Source of the DNA: COE1 sp964387365
GTDB taxonomy: Bacteria; Bacillota; Clostridia; Lachnospirales; Lachnospiraceae
DNA length: 16,903 bases
Assembly (NCBI GenBank): GCA_964387365.1
Contig: CAYLWP010000042.1
Location: forward strand, 1 to 16,903
Direction of reading: 5' to 3'
Of the stretch, positions 14,056-16,903 are shown in pieces; within the stretch, counting starts at the first letter, position 1, and each line of letters opens with the position of its first letter. Under the pieces are notes generated by a model. The model saw only the letters and a list, made by a program, of their open reading frames with translations, ran no database searches and was not told the DNA's origin. The position numbers and the translations under genes are program-made.

Positions 14056-14517
14056 ATGCAGGATAAGGAAAAATTATCAAGAGAAGAGATTATTTATGTA
14101 TATCAGGATGATACGATGAAGCTGCTTAAGTATCTGAACTGGCTTGAGAAGGTAAACGGTCAGGATACATCGAATCTTTATAACGGTGAGGAACTTGACA
14201 AAACTTCCATGGCAGTTCCGGTTTATGATTCTACTTTATTGAGCTTCGTTCGTGACGCAAAAGACACGGTGTTTATGAATAAGAATTACGTTTATACTTA
14301 TTCACAGCATCGCTTGAAGAGCTGGAAGGACGAGCTTGCAATCATTGATACCTGTACCTTGCAGGATATGAAGGTGCTGGGAGATATTTTATCGAAGTAT
14401 GTGTTGAAGGGTGAGGTAAGAGGCGCATACTGGTCTGAGGGTGTAAAATCAGGCGTATTTTTGGCTTTATTGCTGAAGTTGAAGGAATTACTTGAAATAA
14501 AAAAGCCACTGGCATAA
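14056..14517 (+). CDS. Small cytosolic protein of unknown function (possibly DUF6508-like)
   Basis: The 153-residue product has no signal peptide or membrane segment. A charged helical N terminus (KEKLSREEIIYVYQDDTMKL) leads to a middle region with VPVYDSTLLSFVRDA, and then a C-terminal block with TLQDMKVLGDILSKYV followed by LKGEVRGAYWSEGVKSGVFL. The last block reminds me of the DUF6508 family, where a (V)RGERF..G....A...G pattern precedes a leucine-rich helix; I hold this weakly. The start at ATG 14056 has a strong GAGGAGGGGG 9 bases upstream; an in-frame ATG at 13978 lies before the predicted promoter. The stop is 16 bases before tetR, so the two are probably co-transcribed and the regulator may control this gene. 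Confidence 0.8.
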   Translation: MQDKEKLSREEIIYVYQDDTMKLLKYLNWLEKVNGQDTSNLYNGEELDKTSMAVPVYDSTLLSFVRDAKDTVFMNKNYVYTYSQHRLKSWKDELAIIDTCTLQDMKVLGDILSKYVLKGEVRGAYWSEGVKSGVFLALLLKLKELLEIKKPLA

Positions 14518-14533
14518 AACGGGGAGCATACAT

Positions 14534-15103
14534 ATGGGAAACAAATCTGTACAGAAGAAAAGATATATCGTAGAGAAGGCGAGAGAGGTATTTGGTAAAA
14601 ACGGTTATCGAAAGGTTACGATGAAGGATATCGTAGAAGCCTGCGGCATTAGCCGTGGCGGCTTGTATTTGTATTTTACGGATACAAAGTCACTTTTTGA
14701 GGCTGTATTGGAGACGGAAGAGAAGGATACGGATATTCTTGAAGCTATACAGGACCGGGAGGCAACTCCGGGAGAGAAGCTGCTTATGTATCTGGAAGCG
14801 CAGAAGCAGTCTATGATGAAGCAGGATAATCTGGCAACAGCTACATTTGAATACCTGTTTGAACAGAAGGAAGCAGATGCAAAAAATGTCCGTTCAGAAG
14901 CTGTAACCGGTTTGGAGAGGCTGATTGCAGACGGTGTTAAACAGGACTGGATGGAATGTGAGAATCCGCTTCTTGCGGCAAAGCATATTGTGTATGCCCT
15001 GGACGGCATGCTGGCAGCGTCCCGGACAACAGGTATTTCAGAGGAAGAAATCGATCAGGAAATCGAGTATATTCTCGGAATTTTTGGACTGACATTAGAA
15101 TAG
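14534..15103 (+). CDS. TetR/AcrR family transcriptional regulator
   Basis: This 189-residue protein has the TetR-type N-terminal helix-turn-helix: IVEKAREVFGKNGYRKVTM (12-30), KDIVEACGISRGGLYLYF (31-48) with the turn at CGIS, and TDTKSLFEAVL (49-59). The remaining residues (60-189) form the variable helical ligand and dimer domain, whose ligand cannot be predicted. GGGGAG lies 7 bases before the start. It follows the unknown 153-residue gene by 16 bp. Such regulators usually repress their own operon or a divergent neighbour; vanZ is divergent from the pair, so the 200-bp region 13856-14055 is the first place to look for its operator, though I see no strong palindrome there. A terminator follows directly. 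Confidence 0.93.
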   Translation: MGNKSVQKKRYIVEKAREVFGKNGYRKVTMKDIVEACGISRGGLYLYFTDTKSLFEAVLETEEKDTDILEAIQDREATPGEKLLMYLEAQKQSMMKQDNLATATFEYLFEQKEADAKNVRSEAVTGLERLIADGVKQDWMECENPLLAAKHIVYALDGMLAASRTTGISEEEIDQEIEYILGIFGLTLE

Positions 15104-15112
15104 AGAAAGAGG

Positions 15113-15144
15113 AAAAAGGGATGCGTTGCGTCCCTTTTATTACG
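15113..15144 (+). terminator. Terminator of orf153-tetR
   Basis: AAAAGGGATGC (15114-15124) pairs with GCGTCCCTTTT (15128-15138), one G-T pair, around a 3-base loop; TTTTATTA ends it. Confidence 0.85.
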
Positions 15145-15217
15145 TATGTTGGTGCATTTTACCACAGAAAAACGGATTAAAAAAGTAAATTCCCCTTTTT
15201 TTCGTACATTTAGACGG

Positions 15218-15245
15218 TTGAAAAAAGTAATAAAAACGATATAAT
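15218..15245 (+). promoter_or_regulatory. purL promoter
   Basis: TTGAAA (15218-15223), a 16-bp spacer and a perfect TATAAT (15240-15245) start transcription near 15252. The leader is only about 28 nt, so a purine riboswitch cannot fit. The stretch 15145-15217 holds A and T runs and nothing I can name. Confidence 0.7.
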
Positions 15246-15279
15246 ATTCTTATTATTAGATTTACGGAGGACTCATTAA

Positions 15280-16903
15280 ATGGGAAATGTAAAACGTATT
15301 TACGTAGAAAAAAAAGATTCCTTTGCTGTTAAGGCAAGAGAGTTGGAAGAAGATATTAAGGGTTACCTTGGTATCGCAGGCTTGGAGAAGGTTAGAATCT
15401 TCATTCGTTATGACGTGGAGAATTTATCTGACGCTACCTTTGAAAAGGCTTGCAATTGTGTATTTTCAGAGCCACCTGTAGATGTTCTGTTCCGTGAGGC
15501 ATTTGATATGCCTGCAAATGGAAAGTGCTTTTCAGTAGAATTTCTTCCGGGTCAGTATGACCAGAGAGCAGACTCTGCGGTACAGTGTGTACGCTTCCTT
15601 AAGGAAGATGAAGAACCAATTATCAAGACAGCAGTTACTTATCTTCTGATTGGTGATATTTCCGATGATGAGTTCATGAAGATAAAGTCTTATTGTATCA
15701 ACCCTGTTGATTCCAGAGAGACAGATATGGTTAAGCCGGAGACTCTTGTAACCAATTTCGAAGAGCCGGATGATGTTGCAATTGTTACCGGATTTATTGA
15801 CAAGGCAGAGGCAGATTTAAAGGCACTTTATGATTCTTTTGGACTTGCTATGACCTTTAAGGATTTCCTGCATATTCAGAATTATTTCAAGAATGAAGAG
15901 AAGAGAGATCCGTCCATTACAGAAATCAGAGTACTTGATACTTATTGGTCTGATCACTGTCGTCATACAACCTTCTCTACCGAGTTGAAGGATGTTACTT
16001 TTGAAGAGGGCTATTATACAGAGCCGATTAAGACTACATATAAGAAGTATTTAGAGACCAGAGAGGAAATCTTCCGGGGAAGAAAGGACAAGTATGTTTG
16101 TCTGATGGATCTTGCCCTTATGGCTATGCGTAAGCTTGAAAAAGAAGGAAAGCTTGCAGATAAAGAGGTTTCTAACGAGATTAATGCATGTTCTATCGTT
16201 GTTCCTGTTGAAATTGACAAGGAAGACGGTAAGGGCGTTATCACAGAAGAGTGGCTCATCAACTTCAAGAATGAGACACATAACCATCCGACAGAAATCG
16301 AGCCTTTCGGTGGTGCGGCTACCTGTCTTGGCGGCGCTATCCGTGATCCGTTATCAGGACGTACCTATGTATATCAGGCTATGCGTGTAACCGGTGCTGC
16401 AGATCCTACCGTTCCGGTAGAGGATACCATGAAGGGTAAGCTTTCTCAGAAGAAGCTTGTTCGTGGTGCTGCTGACGGATATTCTTCCTACGGTAATCAG
16501 ATTGGTCTTGCAACCGGATATGTTAAGGAAATCTATCATCCGAATTATGTTGCAAAGAGAATGGAAATCGGTGCTGTTATGGGTGCTGCTCCAAGAGCAA
16601 GTGTTATCAGAGAGGATTCCGATCCGGGCGATATCATCATCCTGTTAGGCGGACGTACAGGACGTGACGGCTGCGGTGGTGCGACAGGTTCTTCCAAGGT
16701 ACACACAGAGGCTTCTATCGAGACCTGCGGTGCTGAGGTTCAGAAGGGTAATGCACCTACAGAACGTAAGATTCAGAGATTATTCAGAAGAGAAGAGGTA
16801 AGTAAGTTAATCAAGAAGTGTAATGACTTCGGTGCAGGCGGTGTTTCCGTTGCTATCGGTGAGCTTGCTGACGGTCTTGTTGTAGATATGGATAAGGTGC
16901 CAA
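15280..16903 (+). CDS. purL: Phosphoribosylformylglycinamidine synthase, large single-chain type (5' part)
   Basis: PurL converts FGAR, glutamine and ATP to FGAM in purine synthesis. The frame is open for 541 codons from ATG 15280, 9 bases after GGAGG, and runs off the window with no stop. The N-terminal region (about 1-200) takes the place of separate PurS and linker. The family motifs are clear: WSDHCRHTTF (223-232), FKNETHNHPTE (329-339) with catalytic His residues and then EPFGGAATCLGGAIRD, GGRTGRDGCGGATGSS (457-472), and NDFGAGGVSVAIGELADG in the last part. The long N terminus shows that this is the single-chain form, expected near 1,250 residues with a C-terminal glutaminase domain, as in Streptococcus and many clostridia, rather than the PurLQS complex of Bacillus. 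It has its own promoter. Confidence 0.97.
   Translation, partial: MGNVKRIYVEKKDSFAVKARELEEDIKGYLGIAGLEKVRIFIRYDVENLSDATFEKACNCVFSEPPVDVLFREAFDMPANGKCFSVEFLPGQYDQRADSAVQCVRFLKEDEEPIIKTAVTYLLIGDISDDEFMKIKSYCINPVDSRETDMVKPETLVTNFEEPDDVAIVTGFIDKAEADLKALYDSFGLAMTFKDFLHIQNYFKNEEKRDPSITEIRVLDTYWSDHCRHTTFSTELKDVTFEEGYYTEPIKTTYKKYLETREEIFRGRKDKYVCLMDLALMAMRKLEKEGKLADKEVSNEINACSIVVPVEIDKEDGKGVITEEWLINFKNETHNHPTEIEPFGGAATCLGGAIRDPLSGRTYVYQAMRVTGAADPTVPVEDTMKGKLSQKKLVRGAADGYSSYGNQIGLATGYVKEIYHPNYVAKRMEIGAVMGAAPRASVIREDSDPGDIIILLGGRTGRDGCGGATGSSKVHTEASIETCGAEVQKGNAPTERKIQRLFRREEVSKLIKKCNDFGAGGVSVAIGELADGLVVDMDKVP

Noticed and set aside
15252..15279. Purine riboswitch before purL
   Set aside because: The predicted leader is about 28 nt, too short, and no purine aptamer pattern is visible upstream.
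16112..16648. Open frames on both strands in 16014-16648
   Set aside because: They are shadows of purL, whose frame is continuous from 15280 to the window end.

Overview
The window looks like chromosomal DNA of a low-to-mid GC Firmicute, most likely a Lachnospiraceae-type clostridium. The signs are strong AGGAGG-type ribosome binding sites, a T-box leader, SigH/Spo0H, Mini-RNase III, the Bacillus-type serine acetyltransferase, a DUF3048 secreted protein, and a partial cluster (ispF / cysE-cysS-mrnC-rlmB / sigH) that Bacillus subtilis also carries in this order. It is mostly housekeeping DNA. I see no rRNA, tRNA, CRISPR array, transposase, phage gene or recognisable defence system.

Layout. 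1-308: an 18-bp tandem repeat, a terminator and the leader of a phosphohexomutase gene. 309-3282: phosphohexomutase, ispF (isoprenoid MEP pathway, with an odd Cys-rich tail) and deoD (purine nucleoside phosphorylase), all on +. 3283-3674: promoters and a complete cysteine-specific T-box riboswitch. 3675-9093: cysE, cysS, mrnC, rlmB, sigH and an unrecognised secreted, membrane-anchored protein with two similar halves. I see no convincing terminator inside this run, so it may be one long T-box-controlled transcript ending at the strong terminator at 9081-9109. 9222-9842: a short GT2 glycosyltransferase with its own promoter. 9948-11846: recQ, whose start is preceded by a hairpin and has no normal ribosome binding site. 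11967-13070: a secreted DUF3048 protein behind a promoter and a long 5' stem-loop. 13071-13321: a convergent intergenic region with two terminators and a compact cluster of inverted half-sites. 13322-13855 (-): a VanZ-family membrane protein. 14056-15103: a small unrecognised protein and a TetR regulator, transcribed divergently from vanZ. 15280 to the end: the first 541 codons of a large single-chain purL.

How it fits together. CysE makes O-acetylserine for cysteine synthesis and CysS charges tRNA-Cys, so the T-box couples both to uncharged tRNA-Cys. MrnC and RlmB mature 23S rRNA. SigH is the transition-state/sporulation sigma factor. The other genes are separate units. The points most worth a second look are the sigH-linked duplicated secreted protein, the IspF Cys tail, the recQ start region, the stem-loops that begin at predicted transcription starts, and the palindrome cluster at 13218-13251.
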